NCBI GenBank assembly: GCA_947627285.1
Contig: CANQVL010000024.1
Coordinates: 1 to 40,348 of the forward strand
DNA from: an uncultured Oscillospiraceae bacterium
GTDB taxonomy: Bacteria; Bacillota; Clostridia; Oscillospirales; Oscillospiraceae
Reading direction: 5' to 3'
Length of the DNA stretch: 40,348 nt
Positions 1 to 8,241 of the stretch are shown piece by piece. Position numbers and translations under genes: made by a program. The number at the start of each line of letters is the position of its first letter. Position 1 is the stretch's first letter. The notes beneath the pieces are model-generated. The model saw only the letters and a program-made list of their open reading frames with translations. It was not told the origin of the DNA and did not search any database.

Positions 1-155
1 AGTATCGACGTGATGGTGGATTTTCCCGAGCCGTTCTCCCCGACAAGACCTCTGATCTCGCCCCGGTAGAAGCTCACATCCACATCACGAAGGGCACGGG
101 TTGGACCGAAATTTTTGCACATATGCCGGATCTCAATAATTCTTTCCTTGCTCAT
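1..155 (-). CDS. Sugar ABC transporter ATP-binding protein, N-terminal fragment
   Basis: Only the first 51 codons lie in the window; the gene runs off the left edge. The protein starts MSKERIIEIRHMCKNFGPTR and reaches a complete Walker A motif, GENGSGKST, at about residues 40-48. The layout (an 'I-E-I-R' strand, 'F-G-x-x-x-A-L-x-D-V', then the phosphate loop) is that of the first nucleotide-binding domain of CUT2-type sugar importers such as RbsA, MglA and XylG, which energise ribose, galactose or xylose uptake at the inner face of the membrane. The start ATG at 153-155 follows a GGAGGGAG ribosome site. It is divergent from the AraC-GH39 gene and shares a 275-base spacer with it, so that regulator may control it. 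The substrate cannot be read from this fragment, and other ABC importer classes are not fully excluded. Confidence 0.85.
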   Translation of the reverse strand, partial: MSKERIIEIRHMCKNFGPTRALRDVDVSFYRGEIRGLVGENGSGKSTITSI

Positions 156-241
156 GACCTCTCCCTCCGCTGAAATGATTGTGCTGTGGATTTTTGGATT
201 TTTTGGTTAATTTGTATGCTGCCGGTCCGTTGCTGAGAATA

Positions 242-270
242 ATTTTATCATTTTGCACGAAAAGCCTCAA
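242..270 (-). promoter_or_regulatory. Probable sigma-A promoter for the sugar ABC ATPase gene
   Basis: On the minus strand a TTGAGG -35 (265-270) lies 17 bases from a TAAAAT -10 (242-247), about 85 bases upstream of the ABC ATPase start. Spacing is ideal and both boxes match consensus well. Seen in the sequence; activity is inferred. Confidence 0.6.
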
Positions 271-349
271 TATCATAAATTTTTATTTTCATGAACAGTT
301 TTTAATGGGGCCTTGCGTCGATTTGTTGACATACTGCACAGGGGGATTA

Positions 350-396
350 AAAAAAGTACATTGACAGTTGAAAAAATGTACATTGTGTGATAGAAT
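350..396 (+). promoter_or_regulatory. Promoter and tandem operator upstream of the AraC-GH39 gene
   Basis: A TTGAAA -35 (368-373) and TAGAAT -10 (391-396) are separated by 17 bases, and the start codon is at 430. Two direct copies of GTACATTG, each preceded by an A-run, occur at 356-363 and 378-385. They are 22 bases apart, about two helical turns, and bracket the -35. That geometry is typical of AraC-family binding sites, so autoregulation or control of the divergent transporter is plausible but inferred. Confidence 0.6.
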
Positions 397-429
397 AACC
401 ACATTATTACCGCAAGGAGGCATGTCCCG

Positions 430-2934
430 ATGGAGGAACGCCACGAGATAATCGCATTTCCGCACAATATGCGCATACGCGTCTTCATGCACGCCATCGG
501 CTCCGTCTCCCGTCACTGGCACAGGAGCCTGGAGCTGGTGTTCCTCATAAAGGGCTCCGCTCACGTCACCGTGGACGAGCGCACATTTTTGATGGGCGAG
601 GGCGATGTGACCCTCATCAACTCCAACTCCATCCACGAGCTCAGCTCCGACAGCGGCGCGACGCTCATCGCCGTGCAGATAAGGCCGGAGATGTTCAGCA
701 TCTCCGGAAATGAGGAGGACATTGAGTTCGACTGCGTCAGCGCGGCGGACCCCGACAAAGGCCGCTTTGACGGCCTGCGCATGTGCATATCCCGTATGCT
801 CCTCGAAAACGTCCGCCGCAGCGTCTCCTCGGACTACCGCAACTACGGCATGGGCTATTGGCTCCTGGCTGAGCTTCTGGAGCACTTTCGCGCCCCCGGC
901 ACGGGAAAGACGCTGGACAGGAAAAAGTACACCCAGCGCCTCACCGCCATCATCGACTACATCGAGGCGCACTACGCCGAAAACTTCTCCCTCGCCGACC
1001 TCGCCGCGTCCCAGGGCCTCAGTGTTCCGTACCTCTCCAGCTTCTTCGCCAAATATATCGGCGTGAAGTTTTCCCAATACTACACCGACGTCAAGCTCTC
1101 TCACGCCAGAGAGCAGCTCACCTCCACCGACGACACCGTGGAGCAGGTCGCCGTGGACAACGGCTTTACCGAGCCCCACACCTTCATACGCGCCTTTAAG
1201 CAAAAATACGGCGAGACCCCAAGCGTATACCGCCGCCAGGCGCAGAAGCGCGGGCCCGAGTCCAATATGGCGGCGGGGCTCAACTATCTGTCGCTGGAGC
1301 CCTCCAATTACCTGACCCTCCTGGAAAAATACGTAAACGGCACGAGCTTCACCCTGCCCCGTCCCGCCTCCTCCCCCGCCCTCAGCCGCGTCGCCCCCGT
1401 AAACGTCACCCGTGAGGGCGTCCCCCTTCGCCACACCTTCCGCCAGATCATCACCGTGGGCAGGGCGCACGACCTTCTGAGCCACGACATACAGAATATG
1501 CTCCGGGACATACAGTCCGCCGTGGGCTTTAGGTATATAAAATTCCACGGGATTCTCGCCGACGACATGATGGTCGTCTCCCGCGCCGCCGACGGGTCGC
1601 TGCAATTCCGGTTCCAGATGATAGATTCTGCGCTCGACTTTCTCCTCTCCATAGGCCTCAGGCCCCTTATTCAGCTGAGCTTCATGCCGGCGGCCCTTGC
1701 CTCCGACCCCGGCAAGACCGTATTTTACAAGCCCTTCAACACCTCCCCGCCCCGGGACATGGCGGAGTGGAATATGCTCATCGAACGACTCACCCGCCAC
1801 CTCATCTCCCGCTTCGGGCTCCGCGAGGTCACAAGCTGGCCCTTCACCGTGTGGAGCGAGCCTGACACACCCCCGGATATGTTCGGCTTTGAAAGCCAGC
1901 AGGACTTCATCGAACTCTTTGAAAACACCTACCGCACGGTAAAGTCCGTCTGCCCGGACATAAGCTTCGGCACGCCGGGACTTTTATATATGCGCCACCT
2001 GGGTGAGCCCAGATGGATCAAGGCGTTTTTCCGCGCCCTTAAAGAGCGCGGCATTGACCCGGACTTCATAAGCCTTCACTACTACGCGGACATCCTCCCC
2101 TCGGAGAAGACGGACCTTCGCGTCATGCACCTTCCCGCCTCCCGCCTTCCCAGGGAGAGCGACGACTTTTCCGGCTTCATCACCGCCTCCCGCGAGCTCT
2201 TTTCCGAACTCGGTCTGGGCGACAAGCCCATCCTCCTCACGGAGTGGAACCTGACTCTCTCCCACCGCAACCTCATTTCCGACACCTGCTTCAAGTCCTG
2301 CTACATCATGAAAAACCTCCTGGAAAACTACGACAGGCTTGAAAGCTTCGGCTACTGGAGCCTCACGGACCTTCTTGAGGAGAACCCCCTGCCGGAGAGC
2401 ACCAACATCTTCCACGGCGGCCTGGGCATTTACACCATGTCCGGCGTGCGAAAGAGCGTCTTTTTCGTCTTCGACTTCGCGAAACGCCTGGGCGACGAGC
2501 TCATCGCCCGCGGCGACGGATATTTCGTCACCCGCAGTCACGGAGGGATACAGATCATAACCTACAACTACGTCCACTACGGCGATCCCTTCGCCTCCGG
2601 CGACGCCCTCGGCGTCACGGACCTGGACCGCTACGCCCCGTTTGATATGTCGCGCCGCCTCACCCTCGAGATCCCCCTGACCGGACTTGAGCCGGTCGAA
2701 TATGTCCTGACCGAGCGGTTCGTCAACTGCGAAAACGGCTCCGCCTTCGACATCTGGGTAAGAAGCGGCGGCCTCCCCTTCTCCCCCGAGGACGCCAGGC
2801 TCTATGCCGGCTCCTGCGTCCCCGCCCTTCGCTCCCGCTATGTCTCCGCCCCCGGCGGAACATACACCTACTCACCCGTTCTCTCCCCCCTCGAGATCCG
2901 CATAGCCACCCTCACCCCCGCCAATCAGCAGTAA
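430..2934 (+). CDS. AraC-family regulator fused to a GH39 glycoside hydrolase domain
   Basis: 834 residues. Residues 1-85 resemble the AraC sugar-binding cupin ('S-R-H-W-H-R-S-L-E-L', 'G-E-G-D-V-T-L-I'). About residues 175-275 form the double helix-turn-helix ('F-S-L-A-D-L-A-A-S-Q-G-L-S', then 'V-A-V-D-N-G-F-T-E-P-H-T-F-I-R-A-F-K-Q-K-Y-G'). About residues 350-720 are a GH39 beta-xylosidase-type barrel. Both family catalytic acids can be placed: E477 in WSEPD (acid/base) and E605 in LTEWN (nucleophile). No signal peptide, so it is cytoplasmic. AraC-GH39 fusions occur in Firmicutes. The GH39 part may sense a xylo-oligosaccharide, or may also hydrolyse it, since the catalytic pair is intact. The start has a CAAGGAGG site 10 bases upstream. 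It lies divergent from a sugar transporter and next to a pentose kinase/epimerase pair, which fits control of pentose or xyloside use. Confidence 0.9.
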   Translation: MEERHEIIAFPHNMRIRVFMHAIGSVSRHWHRSLELVFLIKGSAHVTVDERTFLMGEGDVTLINSNSIHELSSDSGATLIAVQIRPEMFSISGNEEDIEFDCVSAADPDKGRFDGLRMCISRMLLENVRRSVSSDYRNYGMGYWLLAELLEHFRAPGTGKTLDRKKYTQRLTAIIDYIEAHYAENFSLADLAASQGLSVPYLSSFFAKYIGVKFSQYYTDVKLSHAREQLTSTDDTVEQVAVDNGFTEPHTFIRAFKQKYGETPSVYRRQAQKRGPESNMAAGLNYLSLEPSNYLTLLEKYVNGTSFTLPRPASSPALSRVAPVNVTREGVPLRHTFRQIITVGRAHDLLSHDIQNMLRDIQSAVGFRYIKFHGILADDMMVVSRAADGSLQFRFQMIDSALDFLLSIGLRPLIQLSFMPAALASDPGKTVFYKPFNTSPPRDMAEWNMLIERLTRHLISRFGLREVTSWPFTVWSEPDTPPDMFGFESQQDFIELFENTYRTVKSVCPDISFGTPGLLYMRHLGEPRWIKAFFRALKERGIDPDFISLHYYADILPSEKTDLRVMHLPASRLPRESDDFSGFITASRELFSELGLGDKPILLTEWNLTLSHRNLISDTCFKSCYIMKNLLENYDRLESFGYWSLTDLLEENPLPESTNIFHGGLGIYTMSGVRKSVFFVFDFAKRLGDELIARGDGYFVTRSHGGIQIITYNYVHYGDPFASGDALGVTDLDRYAPFDMSRRLTLEIPLTGLEPVEYVLTERFVNCENGSAFDIWVRSGGLPFSPEDARLYAGSCVPALRSRYVSAPGGTYTYSPVLSPLEIRIATLTPANQQ

Positions 2935-2950
2935 ATACGCCTTTACACCC

Positions 2951-2993
2951 AAAAGCGCCCTCTCGAATTCCGTGGAATTCGAGAGGGCGTTTT
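2951..2993. terminator. Bidirectional intrinsic terminator
   Basis: A perfect 15-bp stem (2956-2970 with 2975-2989) encloses a CGTG loop and is flanked by AAAA on the left and TTTT on the right. It sits between the convergent AraC-GH39 gene (+) and the FGGY kinase gene (-) and can end transcripts from both sides. Confidence 0.9.
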
Positions 2994-3016
2994 CACATAT
3001 TCCCATTTGTCAAAAA

Positions 3017-4546
3017 CTATCCCTCGATGAGAGACTGCATTTCATCCAATACTCCGTCGAGGCTTTCCACCACCCTGTTATAGAGGGCGTATTTCCTTTT
3101 GTAGATTTCCGCCGTTTCGGGGTTGGGCATAACAGGCGGCGCGAGCCTTACCATTTTTGACGCCGCCTCCGCCACATCCCGATATTCCCCGACAGCGGCA
3201 GCCGCGGCTATGGCACAGCCCAGCGTTCCGGTCTCATTTGCGTTGACGGTCTCCACGGGGAGCCCGAGCGTATCGGCGAATATGCCGGTCCAGACGCGGC
3301 TGCGTGCCGCGCCGCCCGCCAACCGCACGCTCTCGAAGGGCTCCTCACGGCTGAGGAGAAGGCGGTCAATGTGCGTCTTGTGGCAAAATACGATCCCCTC
3401 ATAGACGCTGCGCAGGAGATGCCGCCGGCTGTGACGAAGGTTCATTCCCACAAAGCACGCACCCGCGTTGGGGTGGACGTTGCTTGCCATAATGAACGGC
3501 AGGAACACGGGCACAAATTCCTCTGGCGGGATGCTCTCGACCCAGCTGTTGAGGATGCCGTAAAAGTCCCTTCCCGCCGCCCTCTCAGCCGCCGTGACCT
3601 CCGGAAGGAGTTGCTTGACGAACCACTCATTATTGCCCGCGGAGGTCGGGCTCGACTCCTCCACCAGATAATATCCCGGCAGACAGAAGGTGCTGTTCAT
3701 GCTTACACTGCCGTCGGTCACAGGCTTGCGGCGGACATATTCGTTTATGGACCAGGTCCCGGCGATGACGCAAAGGCGTCGTTCGTCGGTTACGCCCGTC
3801 GCCAGGGCGCAGGCGTCAATGTCGAACATCCCGCCTATGACAGGGGTCCCCTCCATAAGTCCGCACTGCCTTGCCGCCTCCGCCGTGACAGTGCCGCATA
3901 TCTCCGTTGAGCGGCAAAGCGGCGGCAGTGCCCCGTAAAGCTCCTCCAGCCCGAAAAGCTCAAGAAGTCTCCGGTCATATTCTCCGGTATGCAGGTCAAC
4001 AAGGTTGGCGCCCGAATAATCCGTTATCTCGGCGCGTGATACGCCGGTCATGCGGAAGCGCACATAGTCCTTACATTCAAAGATCCAGCGTATGTTCCGA
4101 AAGCTTTCCGGCTCGTTGTCCCTGAGCCACGCCAACAGCGCCACAGGCTGACAGGACATGATCTTCTGGCACGAGATGGCAAACGCCCTTTCCTCGGTCC
4201 CGTCGCTCCTCCAGCGCAAGGGGTATTGATACGCCCGGTTGTCGGTGGAGCCTATCCCCGCGCGGACCGGGCGTCCGTCCTTTCCCCAAAGGTACAGTCC
4301 CTTGCCATGCCCACAAATGCCGACGCCCGCAATATCCCCGGCGCGGACGCCGGTCTTTTCCAAAACTTCCCTGATGACGCGGCAGTTTGCCTGCCACATC
4401 TCCTCCATGTCCCTCTCCGCGCAGCCCGGTTTGGGAGTGAACGTCTCAGTCGGTGTGACGGCGGCTCCAAGCTCCCGTCCAACGCTGTCATACAGGGCGG
4501 CCTTGGTGACGGTTCCGCCGTTGTCCAGCCCAAGATAAGCCCTCAT
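3017..4546 (-). CDS. FGGY-family carbohydrate kinase, L-xylulose kinase-like
   Basis: 509 residues, the usual FGGY length. The N-terminus 'Y-L-G-L-D-N-G-G-T' is the phosphate-binding strand. 'G-W/C-A-E-R-D', 'H-G-K-G-L-Y-L-W', 'S-P-T-S-A-G-N-N-E-W-F' and 'Y-E-G-I-V-F-C-H-K-T-H' match the E. coli LyxK (L-xylulose kinase) pattern closely. The likely catalytic aspartate is D242 in GGMFD. It would phosphorylate L-xylulose or a related ketopentose in the cytoplasm. I chose the ATG at 4546 because GAGGAGG lies 8 bases upstream; a GTG at 4555 is also in frame but directly abuts that site. The start overlaps the stop of the upstream epimerase gene (ATGA), so the two are translationally coupled. The product would be the epimerase's substrate. 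Confidence is high for the family and moderate for the exact sugar. Confidence 0.88.
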   Translation of the reverse strand: MRAYLGLDNGGTVTKAALYDSVGRELGAAVTPTETFTPKPGCAERDMEEMWQANCRVIREVLEKTGVRAGDIAGVGICGHGKGLYLWGKDGRPVRAGIGSTDNRAYQYPLRWRSDGTEERAFAISCQKIMSCQPVALLAWLRDNEPESFRNIRWIFECKDYVRFRMTGVSRAEITDYSGANLVDLHTGEYDRRLLELFGLEELYGALPPLCRSTEICGTVTAEAARQCGLMEGTPVIGGMFDIDACALATGVTDERRLCVIAGTWSINEYVRRKPVTDGSVSMNSTFCLPGYYLVEESSPTSAGNNEWFVKQLLPEVTAAERAAGRDFYGILNSWVESIPPEEFVPVFLPFIMASNVHPNAGACFVGMNLRHSRRHLLRSVYEGIVFCHKTHIDRLLLSREEPFESVRLAGGAARSRVWTGIFADTLGLPVETVNANETGTLGCAIAAAAAVGEYRDVAEAASKMVRLAPPVMPNPETAEIYKRKYALYNRVVESLDGVLDEMQSLIEG

Positions 4547-5415
4547 GCGCCGCACCTCCTCATCCCCTCGTTAAACCGTTCCTCCATCCACGCCTTTGCC
4601 TCGGTCACCTTGCCCACGTCGTCGCTTCCCTCCGCGTACCACATCTCCATCATATATGGCCCCCGATAGCGGAGCGTCTCCAACCGCGCAAAGCACCCGG
4701 GGAAGTCCACACACCCGCTGCCAAAGGGAACGCACTTGAATTTTCCCTCAAAGCTGTCGGTCACCGCAAGTGTGTCCTTGAGATGGACCGCCACCATGCT
4801 GCCGATACCCTTTTCCAGCTCCTCGGATACGTTGTTTTCAGGCCACGCGCTCAGGTTGCCCAGGTCCGGATACACCCTGTACCATGGGGAAAGCAGCCTG
4901 TTTTCATATGTCAGGTGCTTTGAGATTGAATTCATAAAGGGTGTATCCATTATCTCCATGGCAAGCATTACCTGCTTTTGGCTCGCCGCCTCAGCCGCCC
5001 ATGCCATTCCCTCCCGAAATCGCTTTACCGAGTCGGGGGTGGACGCCTCATAATACACATCATATCCCGCCAGCTGTATAACGCGGATCCCCATCGCCAC
5101 GGCGAAATCCACAGCGCGGAGAAGTATTTCGCGGGCCTTTTCCCTTGTCATAGCGTCGGCGCTTCCAAAGGGATAACGCCTGTGTACGCTCAGGCACATG
5201 GACTGCAGCCCCACGCCGGCTTCATAAAAGCGCCGCCGGAGCTGTTCCACTCTGCCGGGGCTCCAGTAAAGCCGCTCAAGCCTCCGGTCGCTCTCGTCAA
5301 TGCTGATCTCCATAAAATCAAAGCCCATGGACTTCACCTTTTTCAGCCGCCTGTACCAGGTGTCCTTCGGGTCCAGGGCCTTCTCATATAAGCCAAGCAG
5401 ATGTTTTCCCAGCAT
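4543..5415 (-). CDS. L-ribulose-5-phosphate / L-xylulose-5-phosphate 3-epimerase (UlaE/SgaU type)
   Basis: 290 residues, full length for the UlaE/SgbU family. It opens 'G-L-Y-E-K-A-L' and keeps the family motifs 'G-F-D-F-M-E-I-S-I-D-E-S-D-R-R-L', 'M-C-L-S-V-H-R-R-Y-P-F-G-S', 'I-R-V-I-Q-L-A-G-Y-D-V-Y-Y', 'A-M-E-I-M-D-T-P-F-M-N-S-I-S-K', 'Y-P-D-L-G-N-L-S-A-W' and 'V-A-V-H-L-K-D-T'. These include the metal-binding Glu/Asp/His residues of the xylose-isomerase-like barrel. It converts L-xylulose-5-phosphate to L-ribulose-5-phosphate, the step before a 4-epimerase delivers D-xylulose-5-phosphate to the pentose phosphate pathway. It is the first gene of the pair with the FGGY kinase; no 4-epimerase (UlaF/AraD) is present in the window. 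The family assignment is firm. Confidence 0.93.
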   Translation of the reverse strand: MLGKHLLGLYEKALDPKDTWYRRLKKVKSMGFDFMEISIDESDRRLERLYWSPGRVEQLRRRFYEAGVGLQSMCLSVHRRYPFGSADAMTREKAREILLRAVDFAVAMGIRVIQLAGYDVYYEASTPDSVKRFREGMAWAAEAASQKQVMLAMEIMDTPFMNSISKHLTYENRLLSPWYRVYPDLGNLSAWPENNVSEELEKGIGSMVAVHLKDTLAVTDSFEGKFKCVPFGSGCVDFPGCFARLETLRYRGPYMMEMWYAEGSDDVGKVTEAKAWMEERFNEGMRRCGA

Positions 5416-5487
5416 AAGCTCTCCATTTCTCTGCCAATGCAGGTAGTAATAAATCAGCGCGATGTGTTTATGACATCGGCCATGCCC

Positions 5488-5516
5488 TTGCCATTTTCAA
5501 AAATTTCCGATATAAT
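5488..5516 (+). promoter_or_regulatory. Sigma-A promoter for the second AraC regulator
   Basis: TTGCCA (5488-5493), a 17-base spacer and a perfect TATAAT (5511-5516), 25 bases before the AraC start at 5542. An imperfect inverted repeat GATGTG...GACATC at 5461-5477 lies just upstream, between this promoter and the divergent epimerase gene, and could be a shared operator (inference). Confidence 0.75.
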
Positions 5517-5541
5517 ATAGCCGACGGGAGGATGCGGCGAT

Positions 5542-6309
5542 ATGTACGATTTGGTTTTGATCTCAAAAACCGCTGACGATGTGACCGCGGTGGAGGAGCA
5601 CACTCATTCCACCTGGGAAATGTTCTATGTCCGCGTCGGCACAGGGTCATATCATCACGCGGGGCAGGACTACCCCTTTGTCCCGGGCGACATTTTCATA
5701 ACCCGACCCGGAGAGCCCCATTTCGAGACCTCCGAGCTGGGCTACGGGAACTATTTTGTATTCTTCAAGGATTTCTTCTCCTCCCAGGAGCGGAGCTTCT
5801 ACAGGTTCCACGACGCCGCCTCACAGCCTGTTCTCAATCTCCTGCACGTCCTTTACTCGGCGTCAATGGCGGGCAACAGCCACTATCTGTGCTCCTCTGT
5901 TTTTGAGAGCATACATCAGTTCGTGCGGTCCCTTCTGCCGCATACCGCCGCGAACCCATTTGTGGAGGCGCTGAAGGAGGAGATCGAGCAAAATTACCGC
6001 GACCCGAATTACAGGCTCGCCTCCTCAAAGCAGTCGCCCTTCTCCTCCGACCACCTCCGCCGGCTGTTCTTCAGCCAGTTCGGTGTTACGCCGCTCCAGT
6101 ACCTCATCTCTCTGCGGATAAACCGCGCAAAGCTGCTCATCAACGAGCGCAGTCAGACCTCCAGGTCGCTGAAGGAGATCGCCTTCCTCTGCGGATATTC
6201 GGATTATTACTATTTCTCCCGCCAGTTCAAGCAGCAAACGGGATTTTCCCCTCTGGAGTGGTCGCGCCTCTCGCCCTACTATTACAAGCAGGGTCAGGAC
6301 GGCGCTTGA
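5542..6309 (+). CDS. AraC-family transcriptional regulator
   Basis: 255 residues. The N-terminal cupin is clear: 'V-E-E-H-T-H-S-T-W-E-M-F-Y-V' and 'F-V-P-G-D-I-F-I-T-R-P-G-E-P-H-F' at about residues 16-60. The C-terminal AraC DNA-binding domain spans about 150-250 and ends in the typical 'L-K-E-I-A-F-L-C-G-Y-S-D-Y-Y-Y-F-S-R-Q-F-K-Q-Q-T-G-F-S-P-L-E-W' helices. The first helix-turn-helix is less canonical ('L-A-S-S-K-Q-S-P-F-S-S-D-H-L-R-R-L-F'). The start follows GGGAGG and a near-consensus promoter. It is divergent from the epimerase/kinase pair and convergent with the end of the seven-gene GH127 operon, so either could be its target. The spacer to that operon (6310-6359) shows no convincing terminator. 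Confidence 0.9.
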   Translation: MYDLVLISKTADDVTAVEEHTHSTWEMFYVRVGTGSYHHAGQDYPFVPGDIFITRPGEPHFETSELGYGNYFVFFKDFFSSQERSFYRFHDAASQPVLNLLHVLYSASMAGNSHYLCSSVFESIHQFVRSLLPHTAANPFVEALKEEIEQNYRDPNYRLASSKQSPFSSDHLRRLFFSQFGVTPLQYLISLRINRAKLLINERSQTSRSLKEIAFLCGYSDYYYFSRQFKQQTGFSPLEWSRLSPYYYKQGQDGA

Positions 6310-6359
6310 CCCCCCGAAGCCGGCTCCCCCGTCGGTGCCGGTGTATTCTTAATACAGGC

Positions 6360-8219
6360 TTATGAAAGCCCCACCCTTTGCAGTCGGAACGGATTTTCGC
6401 GCGTGAAGGGGCGGGGCTTTATGCCTGTCATGGGGAGCCATGTGGTATACGGACTGCCTGTGGCGCCGGCGGTGTACAGGTCGCAAAGCACCATCTCATT
6501 TGTCCCGTCGCTCACGGTAAACGTCCTCCCCGCCCGCTTCGTCCTCTCGATTTTTCCAAGGCGCAGTGAGTCGGCGTCAAGAGTCGGCAGGGCCTCCACG
6601 TCACGTCCGCGGTCATAGTGCGGGTCCTCGCAGAGGACCATGGGGCCGTAATAGAGGCTCCCCTTCCCCTCAAGCCGTTCCTCGCCCGCCCAGGCCCGCA
6701 GGGACATATCAAAGCGAAGCTCCACTGTGTCCCCCGGACGGAAGCGCCGGCAAAGGTCCACGTATCCGCTTTTGCAGCTCACGGGAGGCTCGCCGTTTAC
6801 CGACAGCGCAGCCCTCTCCGACCAGAACGGGACGCGCAGCTTAATCGTCAGCTCCCTGTCCGGCGCCTCCTCAAAGCACAGTGTGACCCTGCCGTCATAT
6901 GGATAATCCGTCTCCTGGCGCAGGATGAGCCTTCCGGCTGAGAGCGTCAGCTCCGCGCGCTGCGGCTCATAGTAATTCACCACCAGCGCGCCGTCCTCCT
7001 CCATATACGCCCACTGCTCCAAAAGTCCAAAGGCACGTGGGGCGTTGACTGAGCAGCAATTGAGCTCCGGGCTCCCCGGACGGCATTGGAAGGATATCTC
7101 ATGATAGTTGGCGCGTTTATACCCCTCCATGGGCGTATCGTAGGTCGACCAGCGCCCGCTGGGAGAAAACGAGCCCATGCTGCTGTTCAAGGTGCTCAGC
7201 TCCAGCATATCCGCCGCGATGGGATCTCCGGTCAGGCGCAGTATATCGGCTGTCAGCGCCATATACGCCACCACACAGCAGGTTTCCACAGGCCCCTGCC
7301 TGTAAGGACTCCCCACCGCCTGTTCGCAGGTGGAAAAGCCCCCTGTGTTATGTACGTCCGTCGCCGTAATGCTCCGCCATATACGCTCCGCCGCCTGGCG
7401 TAAGTCCTCATCGCCGGTCGCCGCGTACATCTCCAAAAGCCCCTCCACCGGATGGATGCTCTCCCAGCGTGGCTTTGGCATCCTGTAAAACTCCTCTCCC
7501 GCCAGGGCAAGGCGCAGATAGTCCCCCGCGGGCTTGACGGACAGGTCCTCTATCAGCCTTTCGGCAAAGCGCAGATACCTCTCCTCCCCTGTTTTGCGGT
7601 ACAGCAGGGCAAAGACATGGAGCACGGAGAGGTTCATCTCCTCCGAGCCCGTCTCCACCACCCGCGGCTGGCCCTCGCCGTAAAACCGGCTTATAAACAG
7701 CTCGGCGGCGCGCCTTACCGCCGTCAGTGCGGCCTCTGAGCCGGAGGTCTCGTGCCAAAGGAGAAGGGCGTACATGATGTGGTAATGCGCCCAGCTGTCC
7801 CATGTCTCGATGCGCCCCTCCACATCATTGGGATCCAGGGCATATTTCATAGGCCCGCTCCTGCCGGTGAGCTCGCAGTCCTCAGGGAAGATCCCAAGGT
7901 AGCCGTCCTCCCGCTGAAGACCGATGAGCTCGTCTGCAAAGTCCCTTATGCAGCTCCCCAGGCGGGCATCGCCTGTGAGCCTGTATATCTGCACGGCGCT
8001 GGTGAGGTATTTTCCCGCAAACTCCCCTGACCACGCCAGCACCGGCTGCTTCATGGGAAGGCGCGAGTCCCGGATAAGCTCCAATATCGCCGGGTTGCTC
8101 TCCCTTATCCCAAGAAGCCACTGATCCGTGATCCTCCCAATGAGGCCCCCCGTTTCCCCTTTGAGCTCGATTTTTTTCCCGGACAGCGGAGCGAAGCGGA
8201 ATTTCTTTTCATTTGTCAT
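6360..8219 (-). CDS. GH127-type beta-L-arabinofuranosidase homologue (DUF1680), cytoplasmic
   Basis: 619 residues, normal for the family (formerly DUF1680). By comparison with the Bifidobacterium enzyme HypBA1, the catalytic and zinc-binding set is in place: E299 in CEQAVGSP (acid/base), E312 and C314 in VETC, and C388-C389 in LNCC, where the first Cys would be the nucleophile. The fold signature 'W-D-S-W-A-H-Y-H-I-M-Y-A-L-L' of the alpha/alpha barrel is present. There is no signal peptide, so it should act inside the cell on imported arabinofuranosyl oligosaccharides. The ATG at 8219 is preferred because GGAGGG lies 8 bases upstream; the longer frame to 8306 would run back into the preceding gene. 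It is last in the operon, 22 bases after the binding-protein gene. GH146 or another related specificity cannot be excluded. Confidence 0.9.
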   Translation of the reverse strand: MTNEKKFRFAPLSGKKIELKGETGGLIGRITDQWLLGIRESNPAILELIRDSRLPMKQPVLAWSGEFAGKYLTSAVQIYRLTGDARLGSCIRDFADELIGLQREDGYLGIFPEDCELTGRSGPMKYALDPNDVEGRIETWDSWAHYHIMYALLLWHETSGSEAALTAVRRAAELFISRFYGEGQPRVVETGSEEMNLSVLHVFALLYRKTGEERYLRFAERLIEDLSVKPAGDYLRLALAGEEFYRMPKPRWESIHPVEGLLEMYAATGDEDLRQAAERIWRSITATDVHNTGGFSTCEQAVGSPYRQGPVETCCVVAYMALTADILRLTGDPIAADMLELSTLNSSMGSFSPSGRWSTYDTPMEGYKRANYHEISFQCRPGSPELNCCSVNAPRAFGLLEQWAYMEEDGALVVNYYEPQRAELTLSAGRLILRQETDYPYDGRVTLCFEEAPDRELTIKLRVPFWSERAALSVNGEPPVSCKSGYVDLCRRFRPGDTVELRFDMSLRAWAGEERLEGKGSLYYGPMVLCEDPHYDRGRDVEALPTLDADSLRLGKIERTKRAGRTFTVSDGTNEMVLCDLYTAGATGSPYTTWLPMTGIKPRPFTRENPFRLQRVGLS

Positions 8220-8241
8220 AGCGTTTCCCTCCGTACAAACG

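Noticed and set aside
361-396. TTGACA at 361-366 as the -35 of the AraC-GH39 promoter
   Set aside because: It lies 24 bases from TAGAAT, too far; TTGAAA at 368-373 has the correct 17-base spacing.
289-1800. 503-codon minus-strand open frame
   Set aside because: It is a shadow of the AraC-GH39 gene: Gly/Val/Ala-rich, no domain, and the plus strand has clear family motifs over the same bases.
6310-6359. Possible terminator between the second AraC gene and the GH127 operon end
   Set aside because: Only short imperfect pairings (for example GTATT/AATAC) and no T-run were seen.
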